This document shows, in pieces, positions 32,017-42,071 of a stretch of DNA of 64,000 nucleotides. The stretch lies in assembly GCA_021234155.1 (NCBI GenBank), contig JAJEKV010000052.1, forward strand, positions 10,061,284-10,125,283, written 5' to 3'. The DNA comes from Isoetes taiwanensis. Taxonomy: Eukaryota > Streptophyta > Lycopodiopsida > Isoetales > Isoetaceae. The stretch's first letter is position 1, and each line of letters opens with the position of its first letter. The translations under genes were made by a program, and so were the position numbers. The notes under the pieces are model-generated. The model searched no databases. It saw only the letters and a program-made list of their open reading frames with translations, and was not told the DNA's origin.

Positions 32017-32951
32017 ATGTCATTTTATTTTATTTTTATTTTTTTTTATTTTTATTTTAGAGTAAGAGTAGATTTTTCCGTTGATCAAGAAAAACCATAC
32101 AGCATTCTTCTATAGGATAGCAGAACATGATTAAACCATGAAGCCAAAATAAACCATACAGTCCCCTTACCATGTAAATGATCATCAGTAAAAGATAAAC
32201 TAACTTTTTCAAGAAAATTTACTGCTTAATAAGTCAATGTTTCTAAAAAAGTCAAAAATAGAAATTTAGCCTCGAATTGAGAGCTTCCAGCAGCGAAGTC
32301 TTCAAAATTTTCACAATCCAAGACCCAAGGTATATGATATTACTCCATTTGGATGTTGAAGGAGTAACCAAGTTCCTTTCCAAAATAGAGCTGGTCCATA
32401 TCCTAAAAGAAGTTTACAAACCATAAACCCATTACTAGAGGATTTTTTAAAGTTGAAATAATGGCATGCCAAAAAGGTCAAATCCAGTTTAAAGAGGTCA
32501 TAGAAGGGATGAGTCAAATCTGGCATTCTAGAAGGAATAGAAGGCATCTACAAATCCAAAGGTATAATTGCCCTCAATCATCTCATTGACTTCATTAAAG
32601 AGAGGGTCAAAGTCTTCCATGTCCAAAAGCAAAAAAAGTGAGCCATACAAATCTGCTAATGATTTATAGAGTTCTCTGTATCTACTGAGCTGTCTGTCAG
32701 TCATCTAGTAATGGCACATGAAGAGGACGCAATTCCTATTTGTTGGCAGCAAGTGCAGATTCAGATGCAGTCATAGTGGCACAACGAAAGGCGACAAGAG
32801 CGCAGCATCCGGAGTGGGGGCAGTGGCAGGTGAGATAACTAGAGTCGGGCGTTGAGCTGGAGCAAACAAAGTAGGAGAGGGGCTTCAGTAGAAGGAATTT
32901 GAGTATTTGCAGCAGTGCTTGGTGGTCGGAAGATCCGCATCTTGCCTCATC
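32017..32951. other. Intergenic, low-complexity start
   Basis: Starts with an AT-rich tract (about 32022-32060, tttttattt phrases), then unremarkable DNA. A 78-codon minus-strand frame (32311-32547) has no convincing motif. Confidence 0.4.
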
Positions 32952-33710
32952 TTAGTCAACATATAAGGGATCCCCTTTAATTGCTTGCCCTGGCACAAGA
33001 GTGCCGTGATGGCTTGCCCTAACAATGTGTACTGGTGCATGGAGTGTTATATAGGTGATGACCAGCATCTGGAGGCATTCAATGAGTTTCTCCCATTCTC
33101 CCTCTGGCAGGACACAGAATACCATATTATAGTTCCTCCATCTGAGCTCCTGGAGCTCTTTGATGCTCTGGTTAATGTTGACCATGTCAACAGGCATTGT
33201 CTGATACCTGGAAGTTCTGGGGTGGTTGGCATTGAGGGCATGGCGATGCAGGCTGATGTGATATCCATGCGGGCTGACGTCACTCGAGCATTTCAACATG
33301 TGCATCCTCTGCGAGATGTGGGATGGCATGTGCCTTCTGAAGCTGGGACTTGAGCTTCTGTTGGAATCGTTTCTTCCTTGCCAACTCGCTCATATGCTGT
33401 TGCAATTTTTCATGAGCATCTGCATGGAGGCCCTTACCTTGTTGGGCGATGATTGCACCCAGCTTTTGCACCTCCAGGTCTCGAGTAGCAGAGGTGTGCT
33501 CTAGTCTCTGTAAGCAGGAGTCGAGTGCAGGGTTCATTGCTGATGAGGCCATTTCCGGTGCCTTGGCTCTACTCTGAAGGGATCAGAGCTATGATTGACT
33601 CTCTTCGATGGTGGCCTGGATGCTTCGCACCATGGTGGCAGTGATCTCCTCAGCTTCTGATCGAAGGTGGAAGATGGCAGCCATTGTCTCCTGCTCATAG
33701 CATTGCCTAT
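32952..33710 (-). pseudogene. Unknown coiled-coil protein, broken
   Basis: Minus-strand pieces read ETMAAIFHLRSEAEEITATM, then SCLQRLEHTSATRDLEVQKL, EKLQQHMSELARKKRFQQKL, and after a frameshift (33280-33329) INQSIKELQELRWRNYNMV. The heptad-like spacing of hydrophobic residues suggests a long coiled coil. I do not recognise the family; a retroelement structural protein or a host gene fragment are both possible. Its upstream end meets the 5' end of the LINE (about 33710-33768). Minus-strand frames just beyond the LINE (37670-37900; SEKQQVVGMETHIQQMDDNI) have the same character, so the LINE may have split it. Confidence 0.4.
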
Positions 33711-33767
33711 TATTATTTGAGTTTGCCTTTATTATATTTGAGTTTTGAGCGCCTAGTTGAGTTTCGA

Positions 33768-34400
33768 ATGACGAGGTCGGGCAAGAAACATGCCGGATCA
33801 CCTGAGAAAGCTGAGTACGAAGGAGATTCTGCATCGATACTATCCATGATCACGGAAATGAAATCGGCCATAGAGGACCTCCGAGAGATGCTAGGAATTG
33901 AAAGAAGCTCTGTCACAGAAATACGAAATTAGGGTTCCTGATATGAATGAGATCACGCATGTGGTAGCAGAACAGTTAGTGAAACATGATGAGGTAAATC
34001 ACAGAATCCAAAGAACAAGAAATTAGAGCACGAAATCTCAAAACTCGTGTCCGGAAGAGGAAGAAAATGAAGATATAAATCAGATAGTAGACCATTTTTT
34101 TAAGGACACTATGAAACTCCATGAGCCCCAAATCGTGCATTGCAGAAGGTTGGGGAAGCCAGGGCATTACCATCGTCCAATCCTGATCAAATTTGCGGAT
34201 GTAGATGCACGTGGTAGGTGCTTCCAATAAATCGGCCGAAAAAGGGAGGAAGCTCGGGCGGATGTTGATCTCACTCCGCCCAATTAGAAGTCCGTAAAAG
34301 AGTGGGCGAAGGTGAAAGAAGGAAGGGATGCAGGTTTTATAGCATACTTGGACAGAACTGGGAAAGCTGTGGTTACATCTAGAAAGAAGAATAATTAGGG
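33768..34400 (+). pseudogene. LINE ORF1 (nucleic-acid binding), frameshifted
   Basis: Starts MTRSGKKHAGSPEKAEYEG, followed by a helical coiled-coil segment (SMITEMKSAIEDLREML). After frameshifts comes a stretch like the RRM/L1-type ORF1 core: IVHCRRLGKPGHYHRPILIKF and IGRKREEARADVDLTP, then GFIAYLDRTGKA. ORF1 proteins chaperone the LINE RNA. The order coiled coil then RRM-like core fits L1-type ORF1. Stops near 33932 and 34025 break it. Confidence 0.65.
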
Positions 34401-34404
34401 AATT

Positions 34405-35104
34405 TGGACCCTAAGGGCACTGGCTTGGAATGTACATGGGCTATCTCAAGCCAAGGTACATGCACGCGGAACATGTCCGGAAGCAAGCGGATATTTTATT
34501 GTTCTCATAAACTTGGGAACACCAAATGCGAGGTTTACCACAGATTGAAGGTTTTGATATTTTAGGATCAGCCTGGAATACCAAAGAGATTGGTGTGGGA
34601 CGGGGACATGGTGGAATTGCAGTTTATATCCGTAATGACTTAAGATGTATTGCCAAGATCCTGAAAAAACACAGACATAATCAGTTCATATGGATTGAGC
34701 TGATTCTTAGTAATAAAAAGATCTATCTAGCCAGCTGCTATTTTGCTCCCTTAAATATGAAGCTATATCAGAGCAAAGACATGAATAAGGACAGTCCTCT
34801 TCATGACTTAACCACGGATATCATTGAATTCAACAGACTAGGAGAAGTATTAATTGTTGGCGACTTTAATGCTAGAACTGATGGACTGCAAGCAATCTCA
34901 TATGAGAATATAGGAGACCACCTGTTAGAAGAATATAGTGAGCATGAATATATCAGATCTGCAATGGACAAGGTGAAGAATAACATGGGGGAATATTTGG
35001 TGGAGCTTGCAACAATATGTAATTTGAGGATCTTGAATGGCATCACACGGTTTGAAAACACGGATGGATTCACATGTTTCACTCCCACGGGGAGCCCGAT
35101 CTGA
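34405..35104 (+). pseudogene. LINE ORF2 endonuclease domain (EEP/APE type)
   Basis: LRALAWNVHGLSQAK (near 34407) is the entry strand of an apurinic-type endonuclease. The domain continues at 34526 with GIAVYIRNDLRCIAK, IWIELILSNKKIYLASCYFAP and EVLIVGDFNARTDG, the G-D-F-N-A catalytic motif. It nicks target DNA for priming. A frameshift near 34500 and a stop at 35104 interrupt it. The terminal S-D-H motif is read in the next piece as EVESDHAGLWFEL (35168-35207). Confidence 0.85.
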
Positions 35105-35139
35105 TGGATTACATCTTTGGCCAATAAGCAAAAAATTGA

Positions 35140-37569
35140 TTGCACCAGTTTGTGATTTTGGAGAAAGAAGTGGAATCTGATCATGCGGGTTTATGGTTTG
35201 AGTTGAGCGGACAGGTGCATAGACAACCCGTTATGAGAACTTTTACTCCCAAAATCAAACTGGACTTTAAACAGAGAGAAAAATATCAGAGACATTTGGA
35301 CTCTATGCTAACAAACTTGCAGTGGATGGGAGATCTCGAGATAGATTCCCAAAATTTGACCAAACCCGATGTTAGAGGCAGCCAGTATGGGATTTGGTGT
35401 AACCACAAAAGACAAGGTGGGCGCCCTTGCAACAGTTGGTGGGATGATGACTGTAAGAGGGCGAAGGCTTGTTTGCCAAAAAACTGCAAGGTAAAACCCA
35501 AATGGTATAAGAAACTCATCAAAGAGAAGAAGAGCCAAAAACAGTCCGAGCTTTCTCATACACTTCACGAGAATCCCAAATTGTTCGGAAAAACCGCAAG
35601 GTAAATAGGTTGACACGGATTTGAAGGTAGATGATCTTCTTTCTTTGGTTCAGTATTTATTTTTTTAAGAGGCTGGTGGAATGCCAATAATCAAGATACG
35701 AAAAGAGATCTTTGATGAGGAAGACGTGGAGGCTCAACTCAAGCTTAATGAAAAATGGGAAAGCTCCAGATTTGATGGGTTTGTCGCCGAACCGATGAAG
35801 TGGGCGGATGGCGAATGATACACCAAATAACGAGACCTCATGAACATGGTCAGACGGCATGGTTTACCAAAATCCTGGAGGGAATGCGAGGATTGTCCCA
35901 ATACACAAGTCCGGCAAAGAAGAAGGATGTGCGTAATTACCGCACCATAATGATTGGTAGCGTGTATTCTAAACTTTTGGGAGGCCTCTTAGAGCAAAAA
36001 AATTACCGAATGGGCGTAATGCCATGACAAGAGAGCTCCTTTGTCGCAGGTTTCGGGAGAAAACACAATACTTTGGACCATCTTCTTACTCTAAGAGTAC
36101 TTTTTGAACAAGCCAAGAAACCGAGACAAGCTCTTTACTTGGCATACATCGATTTCTCGAAGGCCTTTGATACCGTTCCTCGAGAAACTGTGGTTGAGGA
36201 TGGAACAACTTGGTGTTCCATCCGCTTTGAGAGGGCAAGAGTAACGATTATATGAAGAGGTGCTTGCCGATTGTCTCTGAGAGGTGCCACATGAAATTCA
36301 AGCACGATGGGAGTTCGCCAAGGATGTTTCGTCGTAAACCACATTCGGACTCTATATAGATGAGTTGGAGGAGTGGTTATTATAGGAGTATGACAGGCTG
36401 GAGCCAAGTTAGGAAGTTCTATAATACAATTACTGTTGTATGCAGATGATGTAGTGTTGATGGCAGATTCCCCAGAAGGCCTACAAGAGCATTTAGACAA
36501 TCTGAGTCATTTATGCACATCCAGAAGCATGAAAGTGAATCTTTCTAAAACAAAGACTATGGTGATTGGCACCACAAAACATCCGATTTTTTCATATCAG
36601 GGAGAGCAATTAGAGGATGTTGACTGCTATAAGTATTTGGGCCTGGAGATTTGCACAAATTATAAATGGAAAGAATGTGTGCGAAAACGCATCATGGGAG
36701 GTAAGGCTGCGTTATACTCTATGCTGTCTAAATGCCACAATTCATCTCTATCTAGTTGGGAACTTAAAAAGATGCTTTTTAAGACCTTGGTGCAGACAGT
36801 CGTCTTATACGGTGCCCCCATCTGGGGCCCTTCAGTACACATTCGCTCATGGAATCAGATAGAACAGGTCCTAAAGATTTTTATCCAAGAGGAATTAGGG
36901 GTGCACAGGCAGATTCCTTATGCAATTTTGTTGGCAGAAACAGGGCTGCTCCCTTTAGAAGCGGAAGCTTTATGCTTGACCATAAACTTCGTGAACAGAG
37001 TAAGGAGTATGGATATAAATAGATTGCCAAGAATGGCAATGGAATTGCCATCAGGGTGGCTTCAAGAGGTATATATGTGGGCTGGTAGATGGGGGATAAT
37101 GGTAGAAAACTGGCCGGATTCGGAGATCAGTGTAAGGGAAGCAATTCAAGAAAATTCTGTTAGAAAATTATGGGAAAACTGTGGATCAAGGAAGATCTTC
37201 TATCAAACAGAAGTAAACCTCTCGCTCATATATGCCAGCGCGGACTACCTGAATGCTCCTATATCTAAACAGCTGAAGAAAACAATTGCAAGATACAGAT
37301 CGGGTTCACATGCTTTGAAAGTGGAAACCGGGCGTTGGATGAATTTAATCCGAGAGGATAGAACATGTGACATTTGCCGATCGGGCGAAGTGGAAGATGA
37401 GAAGCATATTTTTCTACAGTGTTCTGCCTATCAGCACATACGGGATCGGTATGGTATTTGTCAACCAAATTTTCATTCTTTACTATCACTAGATTCTAGA
37501 TTGCTAGGCTGTTTTATGAGATCAGTGGAATCTCACAGAGATTTACTGCTCAAAATTCAACAACAATAG
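35140..37569 (+). pseudogene. LINE ORF2 reverse transcriptase and C-terminus
   Basis: Fragments in order: the end of the endonuclease (SDHAGLW), a linker (35140-35604), RT entry GFGRKHNTLDHLLTLRVLFEQ (about 36050-36110), first catalytic motif LAYIDFSKAFDTVPR, GVRQGCF, then an uninterrupted 377-codon stretch (36436-37569). That stretch starts MYADDVVLMADSPEG with the catalytic YADD and includes LSKTKTMVIG and YKYLGLEI. The C-terminus has a zinc motif, CDICRSGEVEDEKHIFLQC. Frameshifts occur near 35604, 36027 and 36250. The 3' UTR follows with the ATT tail. The fragment at 2345-2880 seems related. Confidence 0.9.
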
Positions 37570-37629
37570 CGTTACTCATTGTACTCTGTTTGCTTCAGGA
37601 CCCTTAGGGTCCAACGAAGCACGATCATA

Positions 37630-37649
37630 ATTATTATTATTATTATTAT
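37630..37649 (+). repeat. (ATT)n microsatellite, LINE 3' end
   Basis: About six ATT units close the LINE 3' UTR. RTE- and L2-like LINEs often end in such short repeats, whereas L1 ends in poly(A). Confidence 0.85.
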
Positions 37650-38414
37650 CTTATGTCGTGACCTCAATGGTGGTGGATAGGCACGTGCGCTTGTAGGCCT
37701 TTCGAACTGCGCTATCAGATGTTATCATCCATCTGTTGTATGTGGGTTTCCATCCCCACAACCTGTTGTTTCTCCGAGCCAATTGCCTTCTGAGCACCTG
37801 GGGTACTGGGGACTGCATCTCTTCTACTAGGCTTGCAATCCGGGCAGTGTTACTCTCAAATCTTGCCTTGATTCATTTCCATGTCTCTATCGATGCTGCC
37901 GAATATCGCTTCATGCAAAACAACCCATGACAATATATTTGCAAATGCTTTCGTCTGATAAAGACAATATTCATTCTGCTTATTCCTCGGGCATGAAGCA
38001 TTTTTAGTTTCTTTTGCTTCAATTATGAAGGGGTTGGTTTGGACCAAAGTGCTTGCCATGGTACATTAGGTGGCACTAGGACAAGCGTTGGCACCCTGCT
38101 GGTTCTCATTATGCCACTACAAGAACATTACGTAGAGACAAACATTTGCACTGCTATTGGATGGCTTTTGCATGAAACTGTGTGCATGTTTTATAGACCG
38201 ATTTCCACTTCTATGGTTTTTCATTTACAACAAAGCACCCAGGCAGCTTGGAGAGCTTTTGCATGAAATACTATTTGTCGGAGAAGTACCAGGTAAATGT
38301 TTATGCCTTGTATGTCACATTATGTTTATCCCCTTGTCATCTCGCTTATAAGTCGAGTTTTTCGCTGGCATGTCTTATAGTCCGTGCAGTGTTTTTTACA
38401 TGTCGCAGAGAAGT
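37650..38414. other. Flank between LINE and chromovirus C
   Basis: No gene called. Minus-strand frames at 37670-37900 resemble the coiled-coil ORF on the other side of the LINE. The rest (37930-38414) shows nothing recognisable. Confidence 0.4.
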
Positions 38415-39950
38415 TGGGACGTTCTAGGTATTTACACGGTATACGTATGCATACCATGACACGTCACCAACATGTAACTAGGCCCTAGGGGTCAATTGGG
38501 GTTACCTAAAATGGATTTTGTTAGCTATGCTAATAAGATTAATGGATAATTATGGATTTTATTAGCATAATTAACCTAATTATGCTAATTAGAGTATAAT
38601 TAATTAAATGTCCCCAATGGGCCACCTGGCCTAAATCGATTGGCCAAGAGAGACTTGCTATTTTGGGTGGAGAAATAGGGGTCCTACCCCTATTTTTGCC
38701 CAAATTCGAATTGGGAAAAGAGGAGGAGCAGCAGCTACCAGCCTTACCCAGTTTTTGCCAGTTCTTGCCATCAAACCCAAACTATGGAAGCCTTCCGTGA
38801 TAACGGCTCCAGCCAAGAGACTGGTTAGTCCCTAGATAGCTTCTATTTCGGCTAACACTTCTTTGAATAGATGGAATGATTAAATTCTCTTTCGTATGTT
38901 GTTTGGTTGGTGATGGATATTTAGATGGTGTTTGTATTCTTTCTTTCTGCTCCCTCCGTGTATTGGGGTTAAGGGATGGGTAGAGACCTAAAGGCCAGCT
39001 AGAAATAGAGATGTTCCTAGCTAGAACCCTTAAATCCTAGTAATTGCGGCCTGTGCACAAGAGCCAACCTGGCTGAGATGCTATGATGTGGTTCAAGTAT
39101 GACGGTGAATCGGGGGTGGGGTCCTGCCTAGCGCAGCTACAGGACTCCTATAGTGTGCTAGGCTTACTGGGTCCTTTGAGAGGGCTGGGGTATGGGTCCG
39201 ACACTCCCAGGTCATGAGAGGCGTTGCTTATATGGCGCCGGACTCCGTAGGGCGGGTGAGCCGACCTTTAGATTTAGGGGGAGTAAGTTAGTCATGATGC
39301 AAGGGTCAGCGATGTGGCGCGTGTTGTCTAGCACACCCAGGGGGATCCGGCTATGCTCTCTGGGGGGGGCCTCGACCTGGGCCAAGACGGACCGGGAGAT
39401 ATAACCCAGAGTAGTCCCGTAGGGTGATTCCTTGGGATTGCATCTCCGGAAGGCTACAAGCACGTCATAGCATGATTTAGCATATCTGCAAAGTGTGCAC
39501 AGGAGGGGCGGATGGAATAGACTACCCTAGCCATTGTCTTATGCCAGCCAACGCCATGTTATGTTTTCGTCTGCTGTTATCTTGAGGTCTGGTTGTCACT
39601 TGACCCCTTGGAGTCTGAGCCTTGGGTAGCGCCTTGTTATAATATATTGTTCATATTATTGATGGTTGTACTTTCCTGTCGTTGATGATGATGGATGGGC
39701 CACCCTTCGTGGTGGTATATTATTTTAGCATGATTGTTGTATGCGAACGTGTATGTATGCTTCCGCTGTATAGGATTTTCCATAGAGGACGTGGGACAAA
39801 TGACACCTCCGTGTTTCTCGCCCGGACACTTGGCCATCCCAAGCGGTCCGAGTATGACGGAGGGCCTTACCATGGCGATGTAATCGCCGTGGGAGGGGAA
39901 TTCCCGTATTTGTACGATGGGAGCATCGTATAGATTCCTGAAGAGTCATA
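38415..39950 (+). repeat. Element C 5' LTR (1,536 bp)
   Basis: Begins tgggacgttctagg (TGTGACGTTCC in the 3' copy) and ends gaagagtcata. It is colinear with 61924-63466, with many substitutions and short indels, so the element is old. The inverted solo LTR at 45827-47626 is a more distant relative, sharing for example the ccctccgtc-actcggacc box in reverse. Confidence 0.93.
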
Positions 39951-39951
39951 G

Positions 39952-39963
39952 TGGTATCAGAGC
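39952..39963 (+). other. Element C primer-binding site, initiator tRNA-Met
   Basis: TGGTATCAGAGC one base after the LTR end. It is the standard plant initiator-Met primer-binding site of chromoviruses and many copia elements. Confidence 0.95.
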
Positions 39964-40580
39964 ATGATTTTGGTGGACCAAATCATTGCACTGACCATAA
40001 TCTAACTTGTTAGTTGACGGTACTTTTTCTTAGGTTAAAGTATTCCAACTCTATAGTTAGCATGTGAGTGACCTAATTATGAGAGGAATAACTTAGCTGT
40101 GTAGGAGAGTGTTCTATAGTAGAGTGATTAGTGTTAGATGGTGGAGCCAGAGGTTCGAGTTTTGTAGGCGCCATAACTTTCTCTAGGGTATCTCGGATGG
40201 ACGAGATTTTTGCTCCAACGTGTCGGGCATGGACCAAATACCCCAAGGACGTCATCATCCGGCATCAAAATGGCATGAAAGGGGGCTAAAATCCTACTCG
40301 GGCGCCGCTCTAGTTCGGGCGTATCAGAATCTAAAATGGAGAACGTATAACCAAGGCAGCGCCCGACCGTATAAAATGCGGATACAGCCGTATAAAATTT
40401 TAAAAAAAAAGGGGCAAAGTGACGTTTTTCCTTTATTGTGCCTCCGTCACGTATCCGCCTAGCCCGTCCGCTAGCCGCCGGAGCTGAAGCTCAAAGCACT
40501 TTGCCTTTACTAGCACCCAATGCCACCCTCGCCCCTTAGCGCCTCCTTTCATGACTCTTTTCCACCTAGCGCCCATGAAT
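39964..40580 (+). promoter_or_regulatory. Leader of element C with TATA-like motifs
   Basis: No coding frame of note. Two TATAAAA motifs (40370-40376 and 40391-40397) lie 185-210 bp above the ATG at 40581, followed by a C/T-rich stretch. The MARTK ORF could therefore have its own promoter, but spliced expression from the LTR is equally possible. Confidence 0.35.
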
Positions 40581-41845
40581 ATGGCACGCACCAAAAGCAC
40601 CCAAAGCTATGGCACTCTTATTGTACCTCAAATTTTTGCTCAGCTAGGAGAGCATCTAGCTATCGACCATGTCACGGTCGAGTTACTCTTGGTCCAGCTG
40701 GTGCAACGTTTTGTTGCCGGGCAGAGGATACCATACCCTATCTTCCATCTCTCTGAGCACTTTTTGATAAAGCTTAACCTTCTTCAGTAGCCTTACACTA
40801 TAGTCGAGCAACCTGACCAAGTTATGATGTTGGTTAAGTTTTATCCCCCCATGTGCGAGGAAGTCCCTGAGGAGGAAGCTATCCGGAGAGATGCCGCCCG
40901 AGTCAGAGAGCTAGCCCTGGGGATGACACAAGGGAGATGGAGAGGGGGGACCCAGAGGCTCGGGGGCATGAATATATTTACCTGGGTGATGGGAGAGCCA
41001 TCATCAACTGCAACCACTTTGACCTTCCCCCATATGAATATGATGAGGCCACCCAAAGCTTTACTTGAGGTGAGGTCCCATCCCATTTTTCGCTAGATTA
41101 CCTGATAATGATTCAGCTGGACATGCAAGCCCGGCCAGACTGCTACCGTGCAGAGCTGATTCAAAGGATCACGGCCCGACGCTTTGCAGAAATGGAGGAG
41201 AGTATGGCTGCCACCCGTGCTGCTCTGGGAAGAGGCCGAGAGGGCTGAACAGCAGCGGCAAGAGGAGGAGCTTGCCAAGCAGACCCAGGACCAGCAGCAG
41301 CAGCAGGCCAATACAGAGCAAGAGACCCAGCAGGGCCCCGACCCGGCAGAAAAGCCTGCCGTTAAGAGACGGCACAAATCCACCACCCACAAGTCTGGGA
41401 GCCAGAACAAAGAAAAGCTCAAGACTGTTGGGGGTATTGGGAAGGCCACAAACACTGCCCGCCGGCAAGAACGAGTGGATGCGGCACGGCCGCACCCAGT
41501 GTCATGGGGCAAGACCTTGCGCAACGCAGACTCAGCGGGCGGTGACTCCAACATCGGTTTAAACCGGGCACAGTGGCCTTACGGGAGATCCGTAAGTACC
41601 AAAAGACCACGGAGCTACTATTACGGAAGCTTCCCTTCCAGCGGTTGGTTCGCGAAATTGCCCAAGAATTCAAGACAGACCTGTGGTTCCAAACTTTTGC
41701 CATATTAGCACTGTAGGAGGCTGCCGAGGCTTACCTAATAGCCCTTTTTGGCGATGCTAACCTTTGTGCTATCCATGCGAAAAGGGTTACCATTATGACG
41801 AAGGATTTGGCTCTCGCCCGAAGAATTCGGGGAGACCATAATTAG
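40581..41845 (+). pseudogene. Histone H3-containing fusion ORF in chromovirus leader
   Basis: Starts MARTKSTQSYG, the first five residues being those of histone H3. An unknown segment follows (PQIFAQLGEHLAIDHVTVEL; HFDLPPYEYDEATQSF), then helical ELIQRITARRFAEMEESM, a Glu/Gln-rich stretch (EEAERAEQQRQEEELAKQ) and a basic linker (KRRHKSTTHKSGSQNKEK). Codons 41549-41845 form an H3 fold aligned without gaps to H3 residues 38-135: [38 protein letters not shown], then [12 protein letters not shown] and LARRIRG. Relative to canonical H3 it has Arg83 to Trp, residue 87 Phe, Glu105 to Gly, Pro121 to Thr and a stop at Gln93. Loop 1 is not lengthened, so it is not CENH3-like. Stops (40788, 41549 upstream frame, 41693) and at least two frameshifts break it. 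Known: H3 pairs with H4 in nucleosomes. Inferred: the element captured a host H3 as the C-terminus of an accessory protein. Confidence 0.85.
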
Positions 41846-42071
41846 CTTGTTCATCAAGCATCTTCCTTGTATCAATTTTGTATAATATACGAATATAACC
41901 GACTTTTGTTAGAAAAATAAATAAATAAATAAATAAATAAATATAATAATTATTTAACTACTGACACTGACGTCAGCATAAAAAGTAAAAAGGGTACTTA
42001 GACCCTTAGGATTTCATTTGTTATCTCTTCTCTTCTTGTTTCCTCCTCCTCCTCTACGCCTTGCAGCGCCA
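41846..42071 (+). promoter_or_regulatory. (AAAT)n microsatellite, TGACGTCA box, pyrimidine tract
   Basis: After the H3 stop come about eight AAAT units (41908-41942). A perfect TGACGTCA palindrome (41968-41975), the binding site of plant TGA/bZIP factors, lies next to a TATA-like cataaaaag. A pyrimidine-rich tract ends in ccttgcag (42059-42066), six bases before the next ATG. So this could be a promoter for the acidic ORF or a 3' splice site feeding it. Confidence 0.45.

Larger units (their letters stand above)
33711..37649 (+). mobile_element. LINE with ORF1, endonuclease and RT, (ATT)n tail
   Basis: A near full-length non-LTR retrotransposon. ORF1-like sequence starts at 33768, the endonuclease lies in about 34400-35104, and RT and the C-terminal zinc motif run to 37569. 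The 3' end is an (ATT)n microsatellite (about 37630-37649) in place of poly(A). A target duplication could not be identified with certainty. Several frameshifts make it non-autonomous. Confidence 0.85.

Noticed and set aside
33280-33353. Plus-strand 122-codon frame at 32985-33353
   Set aside because: It overlaps the minus-strand coiled-coil reading, which shows better heptad pattern; at most one can be real and neither has a known family.
41549-41845. Centromeric histone CENH3
   Set aside because: CENH3 has a longer loop 1 and a different region after alpha-1. This fold is colinear with canonical H3 and keeps EIAQEFKTD, so it is H3-like.
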